Positions 17,254 to 29,101 of a stretch of 64,000 nt of DNA are shown here, one piece after another (the stretch's first letter is position 1; the number at the start of each line of letters is the position of its first letter). Under the pieces are notes generated by a model, which saw only the letters and a program-made list of their open reading frames with translations, was not told where the DNA came from and made no database searches. The position numbers were made by a program, and so were the translations under genes. The stretch is from Saccharothrix carnea (GTDB lineage: Bacteria; Actinomycetota; Actinomycetes; Mycobacteriales; Pseudonocardiaceae): contig NZ_PYAX01000013.1 in NCBI RefSeq assembly GCF_003014735.1, positions 124,001-188,000 on the forward strand, given 5' to 3'.

Positions 17254-19506
17254 ATGCTCACAACCCTGTCACGGCGGGCGGCCCTGGCCGCGACCGCCGC
17301 GCTCGGACTGGTCGTCGGCCTGACCGCCGTCGGCGTCGCCTCGGCCACACCCGGCTGCGGGGTCGACTACGTGGTGCAGAACAGGTGGGAGGGCGGATTC
17401 TCCGCCAACGTCACCATCACCAACCTGGGCGACCCGGTCGACGGATGGTCCTTGGCCTGGGCGTTCCCCGGTGCCGAGCGGTACTCGCAGGGCTGGAACG
17501 CGGCGTTCACCGCGTCCGGCGCGGATGTGACCGCGACCAACGTCGACTGGAACAGATCGATTCCGACAGGCGGCAGCGTGGCGTTCGGCTTCAACGGAAC
17601 CACATCGAGCACAACGGTCGGTGTGCCGACCTCCTTCGCCTTGAACGGCACCACCTGCACCGGTGGTACGAACCCGACAACAACCACCACGAGCTCCACC
17701 GGCACGACCACTACGACGACAACGACGACGACCACAACGACGACGACGTCGAACCAGCCGATTCCCGATCCCAGTGGCCGCAAGCAGGTCGAGCGGCTGG
17801 ATCGTGGGCTGGTGAGCGTCCGCTCGGGCAACGGCAACCTGGTGAGCTGGCGGCTGCTCGGCGGTGACCCGCAGAACGTCGCCTTCAACGTGTACCGCAG
17901 CGGCGCCAAGCTCAACGGCTCACCCATCACCGGCTCGACCAACTACTACGACAACGGCGCCTCCTCCGACGCCTCATACACCGTGCGCGCCGTCGTCAAC
18001 GGCTCCGAGCAGGCCGCGTCACCCGCCTCGCTGACGTTCGCCGACGGCTACCGGGACGTGCCCATCCAGTCGCCGGGAGGCAGCTACAGCGCCAACGACG
18101 CGAGCGTGGGCGACCTGGACGGTGACGGCGACTACGAGTTCGTGCTCAAGTGGGACCCCTCGGACTCCAAGGACAACTCGCAGTCCGGCTACACCAGCAA
18201 CGTCTACATCGACGCCTACCGCCTCGACGGCACCCGCCTGTGGCGCATCGACCTGGGCCGCAACATCCGCGCGGGCGCGCACTACACCCAGTTCCAGGTC
18301 TACGACTACGACGGCGACGGCAAGGCCGAAGTCGCGATGAAGACCGCCGACGGCACCCGAGACGGCCGCGGCACGACCATCGGCAACGCGAGCGCCGACT
18401 ACCGCAACTCGGCCGGCTACATCCTCTCCGGTCCCGAGTACCTGACGATGTTCAACGGCCAGACCGGCGCGGCGATGTCCACGGTCGACTACGTCCCGGC
18501 CCGCGGCACCGTCTCCAACTGGGGCGACAGCTACGGCAACCGTGTCGACCGGTTCCTCGCCGGCACCGCCTACCTCAACGGCTCCACCCCGAGCCTGATC
18601 ATGGCGCGCGGCTACTACACCCGCGCCGTCGTCGCCGCGTGGGACTTCCGCAACGGCCAGCTCACCCGCAAGTGGACCTTCGACTCCAACAGCTCCAGTT
18701 CCGGCAACAGCGGCTTCGCGGGCCAGGGTAACCACGCCCTGACCGTCGGCGACGTCGACCAGGACGGCCGCGACGAGATCGTGTACGGAGCCGCCGCCAT
18801 CGACGACGACGGACGCGGGCTGTGGAACACCGGCCTCGGCCACGGCGACGCCGCGCACTTGGGCGACCTCGACCCGTCGCGTTCCGGTCTGGAGTACTTC
18901 AAGGTCTCCGAGGACTCCTCCAAGCCGGGTTCGTGGTTCGCCGACGCCCGCACCGGCCAGCGCCTGTGGACCACCGCCTCCGGCGGTGACAACGGCCGCG
19001 GTGTGTCCGGCGACATCTACGCGGGCAGCGCGGGAGCGGAATCCTGGTCCGCCATGGACTCCAGCCTCCGCGACACCAGGGGCAACGCCATCGGCCGCGA
19101 GCCGTCGTCGATGAACTTCCTGGTCTGGTGGGACGGCGACCCGACCCGCGAGCTGCTCGACCAGACGAAGATCGACAAGTACGGCACGGGCGGCGAGACC
19201 CGGCTTTTGACCGGCTCGAACGTGTCGTCGAACAACGGGACCAAAGCCACCCCGGCGCTGTCCGCGGACCTGTTCGGCGACTGGCGCGAGGAGGTCGTCT
19301 GGCGCACCAGTGACAACAGCGCGCTGCGCATCTACTCCACACCCGACCAGACCGACCGGCGCATCCCCACGTTGATGCACGACACCATGTACCGGGTCGC
19401 GATCGCCTGGCAGAACACCGCCTACAACCAGCCCCCGCACCCCAGCTTCCACATCGGCAACGGCATGGCCACTCCTCCCTGGCCGGACGTGTACTACGCG
19501 GGTTGA
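17254..19506 (+). CDS. Secreted rhamnogalacturonan lyase PL11 with N-terminal CBM2
   Basis: 750 aa. Signal peptide about 1-31; CBM2 at about 33-135 (CGVDYVVQNRWEGGFSANV); a poly-Thr linker; then a roughly 590-residue PL11 catalytic domain resembling YesW. Blocks include KQVERLDRGLVSVRSGNGN, many Ca-binding DxDGDG loops (DLDGDGDYEFVLKWDPSDSK; YDYDGDGKAEVAMKTADG) and the C-terminal PHPSFHIGNGM. It attacks the rhamnogalacturonan I backbone of pectin. ATG 17254 has GGACAGGAG-like spacing upstream. It has its own terminators on both sides, so it is probably monocistronic. Confidence 0.93.
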   Translation: MLTTLSRRAALAATAALGLVVGLTAVGVASATPGCGVDYVVQNRWEGGFSANVTITNLGDPVDGWSLAWAFPGAERYSQGWNAAFTASGADVTATNVDWNRSIPTGGSVAFGFNGTTSSTTVGVPTSFALNGTTCTGGTNPTTTTTSSTGTTTTTTTTTTTTTTTSNQPIPDPSGRKQVERLDRGLVSVRSGNGNLVSWRLLGGDPQNVAFNVYRSGAKLNGSPITGSTNYYDNGASSDASYTVRAVVNGSEQAASPASLTFADGYRDVPIQSPGGSYSANDASVGDLDGDGDYEFVLKWDPSDSKDNSQSGYTSNVYIDAYRLDGTRLWRIDLGRNIRAGAHYTQFQVYDYDGDGKAEVAMKTADGTRDGRGTTIGNASADYRNSAGYILSGPEYLTMFNGQTGAAMSTVDYVPARGTVSNWGDSYGNRVDRFLAGTAYLNGSTPSLIMARGYYTRAVVAAWDFRNGQLTRKWTFDSNSSSSGNSGFAGQGNHALTVGDVDQDGRDEIVYGAAAIDDDGRGLWNTGLGHGDAAHLGDLDPSRSGLEYFKVSEDSSKPGSWFADARTGQRLWTTASGGDNGRGVSGDIYAGSAGAESWSAMDSSLRDTRGNAIGREPSSMNFLVWWDGDPTRELLDQTKIDKYGTGGETRLLTGSNVSSNNGTKATPALSADLFGDWREEVVWRTSDNSALRIYSTPDQTDRRIPTLMHDTMYRVAIAWQNTAYNQPPHPSFHIGNGMATPPWPDVYYAG

Positions 19507-19511
19507 GCCTT

Positions 19512-19545
19512 CGGTGGTCGGTGGCCCATCGGCCACCGACCACCG
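19512..19545 (+). terminator. Hairpin terminator after the rhamnogalacturonan lyase gene
   Basis: 15-bp perfect arms CGGTGGTCGGTGGCC / GGCCACCGACCACCG with a CATC loop, 5 nt after the stop. Confidence 0.8.
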
Positions 19546-19612
19546 GGAAGTGCTCCCCGAAGCAGACGAACATCCGCAACGCAAACAACAACCCACGCTG
19601 CGAGGACTCTGC

Positions 19613-22746
<3,134 letters not shown>

Positions 22747-22767
22747 CCTCGTAACCAGCCCTGAAGT

Positions 22768-22807
22768 GGTTCCCCGTCCGACCATCGCCTCCGTCGGACG
22801 GGGAACC
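22768..22807 (+). terminator. Hairpin terminator after the GH6 pair
   Basis: 15-bp perfect arms GGTTCCCCGTCCGAC / GTCGGACGGGGAACC separated by 10 nt, 22 nt after the endoglucanase stop. It ends the polysaccharide module. Confidence 0.8.
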
Positions 22808-22894
22808 GCTGTGCGGACCGCGGCCCTGGCTTTCACGGCTCGTCCGGCTACCAGCCACCGCATCATGTTCTTCGGTCTGCACATGCAGACCGCT

Positions 22895-24594
22895 GGGGAC
22901 TGCAAAACGAGCGGTTCTGTCGCTGATTGCGTGATCAACGAGTTCGGGTAGCCGCTGGTGGGCCTGAGGTGCATGCGATCATGGTCAGGGCGTGATCGTG
23001 ACTGGTTGGACGTTCTGTTGCCGCACCTTGCCGGTGTGATGGTGGAGCGGGTCGAGCGAACCTCCTCGGGCGTGCGGATCTGGGGGTGCACGACGGTGAA
23101 GTCCGCGCCTTGCCCGTCCTGCGGTGTGCGGTCGGGTCGGGTGCACAGCCGCTACGACCGGAAGCTGGACGACGCGCCCGTGGCCAGTCGGCCGGTGGTG
23201 CTGCGCTTCCGGGTGCGTCGGTTCTTCTGCGATCACCTGGACTGTGAGGTGGGGACGTTCGTCGAGCAGGTCGACGGTCTGACCGTCGAGCATGCGAGGC
23301 GCACCCTGTTGTCGCGCACCGCGTTGGAGCGCATCGGCTTGGCGTTGGCTGGCCGGACCGGAGCACGCCTGGCCGCCGGTCTCGGACTGCCGACCGGTCG
23401 GAGCACGCTGTTGCGGTTGGTGCACGCCCTGCTCGATCCGCCGGTCGAGGCGGTGGAGGTGCTCGGGGTCGACGACTTCGCCCTGCGGCGCGGTCGTCGC
23501 TACGCGGCCGTGCTGATCGACGCGGTCACCCACCGCCGAGTCGACGTGTTGCCCGACCGCGGGGCCGCGACCCTGACCGCCTGGCTGCGTGAACATGCCG
23601 GGGTGAGGATGGTCTGTCGGGACGGCTCGGCCACCTACGCCGAAGCCGTCCGCCAAGGCGCCCCGAACGCGATTCAGATCGGCGACCGGTGGCACATCTG
23701 GAACAACCTGGTCGCGGCGGTGGAGAAGACCGTGACCGCGCACAGCACGTGCTGGTACGTCGGACCGGCACGGCGAACCCAGGCCGCGGAGGAGTGGGCC
23801 CTGCAGCGGCACGCCGCGATCCACGACCTGCTCGACCAAGGTGTCGGGCTGCTGGAATGCGCTCGACGCCTGGGCGTGTCACTCAACACGGTCAAGCGCT
23901 ATGCCCGCATCCCCTCCGCCGAGCAGATGCGGCGCCCGCCGCCCTACCGGCGAAGCATGGTCGACCCCTACCGCGACCACCTGCGCCGCCGGCTGGTGCG
24001 GCAACCCGATATCCCGGTCACCCACCTGCTCGCCGAGACCCGCGCCCTGGGCTATCCCGGCAGCGCTAGCCTGCTGGTCCGCTATCTCAAACAAGGCCGG
24101 GCCGAGCCCGACCGCGTCCCGCCCTCGCCACGGCGCCTGGTCACCTGGCTCACGAGCAGGCCCGAAAGCCTGCCCGAGCACCACCGCCGCCATCTCGACG
24201 ACCTGACCACCAGCCGCCCACCCATGACCGCCCTCACACGAGGGGTCCGCGAGTTCGCGAGGATTCTCACCCACCGCCGAGGCCAGGAACTCGGCAGCTG
24301 GATCGAAGCGGTCCTGGCCGACGACCTGCCCGCCCTGCACCGCTTCGTCTACGGTCTGCGCAAGGACAACGACGCCGTGACCGCCGGGCTGACCCTGCCC
24401 CACAACAACGGCCCTGCACAAGGAGTCGTCAACAAGATCAAGCTACTCAAGCGGCAGACCTATGGAAGGGCGAGCTTCGCCCTGCTGCGCAAGCGAATCC
24501 TGCTCAACCACTAGCAGCGCCAGAGTTCAACGACCCTTCAGCTCGAACCGTTGATCACGCAATGAGCGACAGAACCGCTCGTTTGACAGACCCC
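22895..24594 (+). mobile_element. ISL3-family insertion sequence, apparently intact
   Basis: 1,700 bp. The 46-bp terminal inverted repeats are 22895-22940 (GGGGACTGCAAAACGAGCGG...) and the complement of 24549-24594, matching at 42 of 46 positions. It encloses one complete transposase gene. No 8-bp target duplication is evident at the flanks, so it may have undergone later rearrangement. It cuts a regulator gene on its right. A decayed relative with a matching right end lies at about 45.9-46.7 kb outside the island. Confidence 0.85.
22958..24514 (+). CDS. ISL3-family transposase
   Basis: 518 aa, GTG start at 22958 just inside the left terminal repeat. The N-terminal zinc-finger region is visible (CPSCGVRSGRVHSRYDRKL, then FFCDHLDCEV). 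The DDE catalytic domain includes VLGVDDFALRRGRRYAAVLI and CRDGSATYAEAVRQGAP. The HTH near residue 300 is LLECARRLGVSLNTVKRYAR. The C-terminal end (NNGPAQGVVNKIKLLKRQTYG) is the family signature. Length and continuity suggest it is functional. Confidence 0.93.
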   Translation: MGLRCMRSWSGRDRDWLDVLLPHLAGVMVERVERTSSGVRIWGCTTVKSAPCPSCGVRSGRVHSRYDRKLDDAPVASRPVVLRFRVRRFFCDHLDCEVGTFVEQVDGLTVEHARRTLLSRTALERIGLALAGRTGARLAAGLGLPTGRSTLLRLVHALLDPPVEAVEVLGVDDFALRRGRRYAAVLIDAVTHRRVDVLPDRGAATLTAWLREHAGVRMVCRDGSATYAEAVRQGAPNAIQIGDRWHIWNNLVAAVEKTVTAHSTCWYVGPARRTQAAEEWALQRHAAIHDLLDQGVGLLECARRLGVSLNTVKRYARIPSAEQMRRPPPYRRSMVDPYRDHLRRRLVRQPDIPVTHLLAETRALGYPGSASLLVRYLKQGRAEPDRVPPSPRRLVTWLTSRPESLPEHHRRHLDDLTTSRPPMTALTRGVREFARILTHRRGQELGSWIEAVLADDLPALHRFVYGLRKDNDAVTAGLTLPHNNGPAQGVVNKIKLLKRQTYGRASFALLRKRILLNH

Positions 24595-24923
24595 GCCGCA
24601 GCAGTGGCGTCAGGATCGTCGTCGCAATGCCGGTGAATCGCGAGTTCCCGCGTCCCGTGGACCGCGGCGAGTCGAAGTCGACCACGGGCCCGCAGCGATT
24701 GCGCGGCCCGGCGAAACGCCACCGCGAGCCGTAGTGATGTCGGCAGCACCGCTGCCAGCTCGCTTCCGGTGTCACTCAACCGGTGCAGCGCGTCTTCGTC
24801 CACGTCAGCCGGAACCACTGGCCACACCTCGACCAGCAGATCCACCGCCGTTTCCGGCACGTTCATCGCGCTGCGCAGAGTCGCCAGAACGTGGCCGCGC
24901 TGCGCGGCGAACCAGTCGTCCAT
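24595..24923 (-). pseudogene. N-terminal fragment of a TPR-type regulator, cut by the ISL3 element
   Basis: The minus-strand frame from ATG 24923 reads MDDWFAAQRGHVLATLRSAM and continues with helical repeats to the IS border at 24594, where it runs into the terminal repeat. The WFAAQR...LATLR opening resembles TPR segments of actinobacterial signalling or SARP-like regulators. It is not a complete gene. Confidence 0.5.
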
Positions 24924-25109
24924 GTCAGTCCTGTTGCGCTTTGGCTATCTGCCCGCGCAAAGTCGAGACGAGATGCCGGGTACCTGTCATCGGTCCTCCC
25001 TCTCCGCAGATCACGAGGGTTGGCAAGGCTGCCGATCCTGTTCCGAGGGCGTGCGTCGAGGTTGGTTCGGGCACCGACTGTGGTCGACGCCCGAACCAGA
25101 CACTGCGAG

Positions 25110-25364
25110 TCAGTCTTTGCCGCGAGTCAGCGTCGCCTCATCGAGAGGAACGATGTCAAACAGGTCCTTGAACTCCATAGGCGCCAGCACGGTGAGCGCA
25201 CTCGCGATGAACACGGCACCAGGTCGTAGTTCGCCGCTGACGACCCGGGCGACTGTGGATCGGTTGACGCCCATGGCTTTGGCCATCCCGTAGTCGGACC
25301 TGAAGCCCGCGAGCACCATCGCCTTGGTGAAGACGTCGGTGCGGAGCATGACTGTGTTCGGCAT
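25110..25364 (-). CDS. Small HTH DNA-binding protein
   Basis: 84 aa from ATG 25364. It reads as a short Cro/XRE-like protein: SDYGMAKAMGVNRSTVARVVSG is a helix-turn-helix, followed by a short dimerisation-like tail. It lies downstream of, and on the same strand as, the DUF5753-type regulator at 25439-26065. A role in element or antibiotic-cluster regulation is inferred. A gap of about 70 bp between the two carries no gene. Confidence 0.65.
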   Translation of the reverse strand: MPNTVMLRTDVFTKAMVLAGFRSDYGMAKAMGVNRSTVARVVSGELRPGAVFIASALTVLAPMEFKDLFDIVPLDEATLTRGKD

Positions 25365-25438
25365 GGCGACTTCGCTCGTTGTGGGGTGCGACTGCGACGG
25401 CATACAGGTAAGCGTCCTTACTGGACGGTTCGTGACCG

Positions 25439-26065
25439 TCACGGATCGCCAACGGCAACGACGAACTCGTCGAGCTGGTCGAATAGCTTGTACGCGTACA
25501 TCAGGTGTGGTGTCTCCTGGGTGAACTGTGCTGCGTGCAGGTACGCGTAGAGGACGACTGCGGGGCTGTCCGGCATGCGGAAGTAGGTCATCGGGTGATG
25601 CTCGACGCCGGGGTACGCGCCCGCGCTGTGAGGGATGACGCGGACCTTCACTTTGTTGTGGTCCACGACGGCATCTTCCAGTACGTAGGCGGTGCAACGT
25701 TCCGGGTCGAGGTGTTCGAGGGCGGGGTGGATCCCCAGTGGTGCGAAGAGGTCGATCCGCTCCGCGGTGCGGCCGAGCACGTCGAGTGCGGTCCTCGTCG
25801 CGTCACCCCACTGGCACCACATCTCCGGTTGGTCCGCCTGCTGGGCCGCGTCAGTGAGCCGGTCCCATCGTGTTCCGCAGACGGGCCTGTACACGGCCAG
25901 ATCGGAAGGCCACGAGTCGCTGACGCCGCGCTCCAGTTGTTCGACCTGCTCCAGGGTCCACTGGACGCGGGCAGCGAAGTCGGCGACGGTCACGCCGGCC
26001 GCCTCACGGGCTTGACGTAGCTCGAGGCCGAGCAGGCGGCCACGCAACGTGGGCGTGCCTTTCAT
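25439..26065 (-). CDS. HTH regulator of the DUF5753 (Scr1-like) family
   Basis: 208 aa from ATG 26065 (GGTGGG upstream). The N-terminus carries an XRE-like HTH (LRQAREAAGVTVADFAARVQWTLEQVEQLERG). The C-terminal half is the DUF5753 domain common in Streptomyces regulators (YVLEDAVVDHNKVKVRVIPHSAGAYPG, FRMPDSPAVVLY). It is shorter than the usual 270-290 aa family, mainly in the middle. No DUF397 partner gene is seen beside it. Confidence 0.72.
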   Translation of the reverse strand: MKGTPTLRGRLLGLELRQAREAAGVTVADFAARVQWTLEQVEQLERGVSDSWPSDLAVYRPVCGTRWDRLTDAAQQADQPEMWCQWGDATRTALDVLGRTAERIDLFAPLGIHPALEHLDPERCTAYVLEDAVVDHNKVKVRVIPHSAGAYPGVEHHPMTYFRMPDSPAVVLYAYLHAAQFTQETPHLMYAYKLFDQLDEFVVAVGDP

Positions 26066-26325
26066 CAACCCACCACCTCGCTGTGAGCACGTGCGGCTGG
26101 TGGTTGATCTCCATGACTGATCATGCTGCTCTTTCGATCGTTCGCGGTTGAGGCGCTGCCCTCCACGGGTGCGGACGGCGTGGATCAGGTGGGGGTGGGG
26201 CGGCAGGGGTGCGGAACCTGCCGCCCCGGCAGCCGGCTTCGGTTCGGCGCTCTGCGCACGACGGGTCACGTGGGGGCGGCGTGATCGGGCGTGGCGAGCG
26301 GCTGGCGAACCAGAGCCGGGTGGAT

Positions 26326-26590
26326 CAGGTGGCGGACGCGGTGTCGGGCGGTCCGCCGCGGGGAGTGCGGCATCTCAAGAACCGGGTCGCCGTGCCAGTG
26401 CGGTCCCTCGCGGTCGAGAGTCGGTGTCGCGGTCGGTGGGCGAGGGCGTTGTCACGGGCGAGTTGGAACTCCAGCAACGCCCGGCAGGGCACGGGTGTCC
26501 GGCGCCACCAGCGTCCTGCCCGGCAGTAGCGGCATTGGCCGTCGGCGTCGGGAACGTGCTGCGCGATCGTAGTACCGCATCCACGATGCG
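26326..26590 (-). pseudogene. Remnant of a small Cys-rich actinobacterial protein fused out of frame to the XRE gene
   Basis: In the third minus frame the sequence reads AQHVPDADGQCRYCRAGRWW and then PVPCRALLEFQLARD before a low-complexity tail ending at TGA 26326-26328. This looks like the C-x-x-C mini-protein family found in actinomycete regulatory cassettes. It has no start of its own here, so a deletion probably joined it to the truncated XRE gene. Confidence 0.4.
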
Positions 26591-27525
26591 TCGTTGGCCG
26601 GGTTGCTGTGGGCGAAGTGGTCGTCGGCGGTGCCGACGGCGATGAGCGTCTCCCGGACGCGGCCCATCTTGGCCAGCGCTCGGGCGTGGGCCGTGTGCAG
26701 CATGGCCCGCTCGGTGGCGGTGAGCCGGTCGGAGCGGACGAGGGCGTGCTCGGTGAGCGTCAGGCCCTCGTCGGGCTTGCCGATCCAGATGGCCTGCCGG
26801 GCCATCGAGGAGAGGATCTTGGCGCGGAGGTGCCAGTCCTCGGCCTCCTCGGCGCAGGCCAGGGCGAACTGGAACACGCGGCGGGCGTCGTCGTGGGCGT
26901 AGGCGTCGAAGGCCATGAAGGCGCAGGTGTGGGCGAGGTAGCCGACGGCGCTGTGCAGCGGGCCGTGCAGCTTGGCGGGGTAGTTGGCACCGAGCAGGTC
27001 GGCGGAGAAGCGGAGTTGGGCGAGGACGGCTTCGCGGGCCAGGCCACCGCCGTAGGTGTGGTCCCACCCGGCGAACACGCGTGCCGCGGTGTGGATCTGC
27101 TCGATCTCGGTCTGACCGACACGGGCGGGGGCCGTGGTGGGCTGGGTGCCCTCCAGCAGGGCGGCGACCGGGGCGAGCGCAAGGGTGCCGACGCCGAGGG
27201 CGGCGGTGCGCAGGAACTGCTTTCGGTCCACGGTCGCCAGCTTTACCACCGACCGGCGGCGGTTGCTGAAGCCCAGTGCGGCGTCGCTGGATGCACCCAG
27301 GGTGACGCGCAGGGCCTCGCGGTAAAGCGCGCTCGGCCAGCGGATGTCGCCGCGTTCGAGCTTGCCGATGTAGTTGGCGTCCAGCTCCACCTTGCGTTGG
27401 TGGTGGTGCCAGACGTAGGCGTTGACCAGGTCCGCGAGTTCCTGTCGGGACAGGCACTCGTCAGGCTGGGTGGGCGAGGCGGTGCGTTCCCGCGCCTGCC
27501 GCAGCTGATCGTTCGCCGTGGGCAC
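26452..27525 (-). CDS. XRE-type regulator with TPR-like C-terminal region, probably C-terminally truncated
   Basis: 357 aa from GTG 27525 (GGGAGG upstream); ATG 27570 is an alternative. The N-terminal HTH part contains SRQELADLVNAYVWHHHQRK and ANYIGKLERGDIRWPSALYR, followed by a Tat-like or membrane-like stretch (RKQFLRTAALGVGTLALAPV) and TPR-like helices to about residue 320 (WMRYYD). After that the frame becomes Arg/Pro-rich non-coding-like sequence, while the remnant of another gene appears in a different frame. This transcription factor type often controls lanthipeptide or antibiotic clusters and is divergent from the lanthipeptide-side genes. Confidence 0.65.
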   Translation of the reverse strand: MPTANDQLRQARERTASPTQPDECLSRQELADLVNAYVWHHHQRKVELDANYIGKLERGDIRWPSALYREALRVTLGASSDAALGFSNRRRSVVKLATVDRKQFLRTAALGVGTLALAPVAALLEGTQPTTAPARVGQTEIEQIHTAARVFAGWDHTYGGGLAREAVLAQLRFSADLLGANYPAKLHGPLHSAVGYLAHTCAFMAFDAYAHDDARRVFQFALACAEEAEDWHLRAKILSSMARQAIWIGKPDEGLTLTEHALVRSDRLTATERAMLHTAHARALAKMGRVRETLIAVGTADDHFAHSNPANDASWMRYYDRAARSRRRRPMPLLPGRTLVAPDTRALPGVAGVPTRP

Positions 27526-27690
27526 TGGTCCAGCCTCCCCGAGTGTGACCCGGGCCATCGTGGCACGCATCGTGATCGGACGGGTACTGCTCCCCGGAAG
27601 GGGAGGATTGCAACCCTCCCCGAATCCTCCCCTTGACATCCTCCGTTCCCGGTGCCCGCAACGGTGCTGACAGCGGGCACGGTTGGTGGC
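27526..27690. promoter_or_regulatory. Divergent promoter region with GGGGAGG inverted repeats
   Basis: Between the XRE regulator and the plus-strand DUF4254-like gene. It holds an inverted repeat GGGGAGG-(attgcaa)-CCCTCCCC at 27600-27621 with a further CCTCCCC copy at 27627, and a -35-like TTGACA at 27633. A regulator site, possibly for the XRE protein itself, is inferred. Confidence 0.45.
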
Positions 27691-28242
27691 ATGACGGAGA
27701 CCCCGCTTGAGCAGGGCAAGACGATGAACGCTGCCGGCGTCATCCCGCGCGCCTCGCTGGTGGTCCGAGCCTTCAACGGTCCCCGCGAGGTCGACGGCGG
27801 TCACCCGGTGCTCGCCGTGGTGGCGGACTTGGGAGCTGAGCACCGGGCGCGTACCGAGGCTCAGCGGATCGTCAGCGACCCGTGCAGGGATGACCATGCG
27901 ATCGCCGCAGCTCTCCGCGCTCTCCACGACCACGACGTCACCCGATCGAGGCTCGCCGAGCAGATCGACGTCTGGGCGACCGGGCAGTTCGGCGAGTCCG
28001 GCGCGCGGCTACTGCACACCGAACGTCTCGGGCAGTTGGTCGACCGGCTGGCCGCACTGTGGGCGTGGTCCCGGCTGTTGGCCGAGGATGACGACCCGGC
28101 CGCACGCGATCCGGCGAAGCTGGTGCTGCATCGGCTGGGCGAACTGTGCATCGGCTACGACGACCTGGTGACCGATCTGTTGAGCGGTCGGCGGCGGCTG
28201 CCGGTCTACCAGGCGCTCACTGGTCATGACGTGGCCGCGTGA
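27691..28242 (+). CDS. DUF4254-like protein
   Basis: 183 aa from ATG 27691. All-helical. The segment LLHTERLGQLVDRLAALWAW resembles the conserved HTE-x-x-GQ-x-VDRL core of DUF4254 proteins, which occur with glycosyltransferases and in actinobacterial regulatory cassettes. Function is unknown. The stop overlaps the GTG of the next small gene (GTGA), so the two are coupled. Confidence 0.55.
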   Translation: MTETPLEQGKTMNAAGVIPRASLVVRAFNGPREVDGGHPVLAVVADLGAEHRARTEAQRIVSDPCRDDHAIAAALRALHDHDVTRSRLAEQIDVWATGQFGESGARLLHTERLGQLVDRLAALWAWSRLLAEDDDPAARDPAKLVLHRLGELCIGYDDLVTDLLSGRRRLPVYQALTGHDVAA

Positions 28243-28547
28243 GGCATGGACGGGACACGCGGTGTCGTTGCCGTCGTCGTGGCGACCGACAGCCCCGTTG
28301 GCCGTATCGCAACGGCCATCGACGACCTCACCGCTCACCTGCCGACCGCCGCGGCCCGCAGTCCTCCTGTTCTGTCTGCTCAGCCCGGTCGTGGCCGTGC
28401 CCTCCGTTCCACGACGCGGCGCATCGGGTGATCGCTGCAGGCGTCCGGCTCGCTGACTTGGTGCCGGTCGACCTCCACGTGCGGCTGTGGCCGCCGACTG
28501 CTTCGCAGCAAGCCCGCTGGTTCAACGAGGAGAACCCCGATGTCTGA
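28239..28547 (+). CDS. Small Cys-rich protein (C-x-x-C type), hypothetical
   Basis: 102 aa, GTG 28239 overlapping the upstream stop. The N-terminal half is Arg-rich; the C-terminal half reads as real protein (CSVCSARSWPCPPFHDAAHR, then LVPVDLHVRLWPPTASQQAR) with a CxxC-type metal-binding look. A competing frame (ATG 28246) is open only to 28431. The stop overlaps the ATG of the next mini-ORF. Confidence 0.5.
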   Translation: MRHGRDTRCRCRRRGDRQPRWPYRNGHRRPHRSPADRRGPQSSCSVCSARSWPCPPFHDAAHRVIAAGVRLADLVPVDLHVRLWPPTASQQARWFNEENPDV

Positions 28548-28641
28548 AACGCAGGTCACCGTTGGCGGCGCTCCAACTGGCGTCGAATACGGAGATCAAC
28601 ATGCGCGGCGTGGACCACCGCCCAACGCAGCCGGTAGCTGA
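28540..28641 (+). CDS. 33-residue peptide ORF with strong ribosome site
   Basis: ATG 28540, overlapping the previous stop, with GAGGAG 8 nt upstream. Encodes MSETQVTVGGAPTGVEYGDQ and 13 further residues. No Cys is present. It could be a leader-like peptide, the start of a truncated gene, or a real small protein in the lanthipeptide neighbourhood. Confidence 0.35.
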   Translation: MSETQVTVGGAPTGVEYGDQHARRGPPPNAAGS

Positions 28642-28718
28642 CGGGCCTCCCACGACCGCGAACGGTCGGCACGCGGCAGCTGGCCGGCGGTCGCCCGTCG
28701 CCCTGCCGAGGGCCACAT

Positions 28719-28759
28719 GAGCGTGGACGCGTCGACCTTGACTCGGCGCGTCCACGCTC
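28719..28759 (+). terminator. Hairpin terminator before the lanthipeptide precursor gene
   Basis: 13-bp perfect arms GAGCGTGGACGCG / CGCGTCCACGCTC with a 15-nt loop, between the small-gene cassette and the precursor gene. It probably ends the 27.7-28.6 kb transcript. Confidence 0.65.
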
Positions 28760-28851
28760 CGATCCGCAAGCCACCGCTCACCAAGAAATGACGGTCCGGT
28801 CATCCGTGAGCCGTCACACCGATTTCCACATCCGCACAACCTTTGGAGCAC

Positions 28852-29037
28852 ATGATGACGGCACTGGCTCTCGTCCTCCCGATCGACACCGCGGTGACCG
28901 GCGCGGCGAACCTGGACCCCGAGTTCGACTTGGACCTGCGGGTGTCCACCGACGCGTTGCCCGCCGGCGTCGGCAGGTGCGCGACCGACGACGGGTGCGA
29001 CCCGACCTGCGCCTCGTCCTGCATCAGCAACGCATGA
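28852..29037 (+). CDS. FxLD-family class I lanthipeptide precursor
   Basis: 61 aa from ATG 28852 (ATG 28855 also possible; GGAG at 28845-28848). The leader carries the diagnostic FDLD motif at residues 25-28, followed by LRVSTDALPAGVG. The core GRCATDDGCDPTCASSCISN has four Cys (43, 49, 53, 57) and five Ser/Thr (45, 52, 55, 56, 59), enough for up to four lanthionine rings. Asp46, Asp47 and Asp50 are candidate substrates for the PIMT-like methyltransferase of the cluster. The leader cleavage site is not certain. Confidence 0.88.
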   Translation: MMTALALVLPIDTAVTGAANLDPEFDLDLRVSTDALPAGVGRCATDDGCDPTCASSCISNA

Positions 29038-29101
29038 GTTGAGTCGTCGCGGTCGGGCTGGGCACGGGTTCCCCGGCTCGACCGCCGCCTTGGAGGGCCA
29101 A

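Noticed and set aside
22887-24602. Target-site duplication for the ISL3 element
   Set aside because: The 8 bp on the left (AGACCGCT) and right (GCCGCAGC) do not match, so no duplication is claimed.
28246-28431. Alternative ORF starting MDGTRGVVAVVVATDS
   Set aside because: It overlaps the better supported 28239-28547 frame, whose C-terminal half has stronger protein character and coupled starts and stops.
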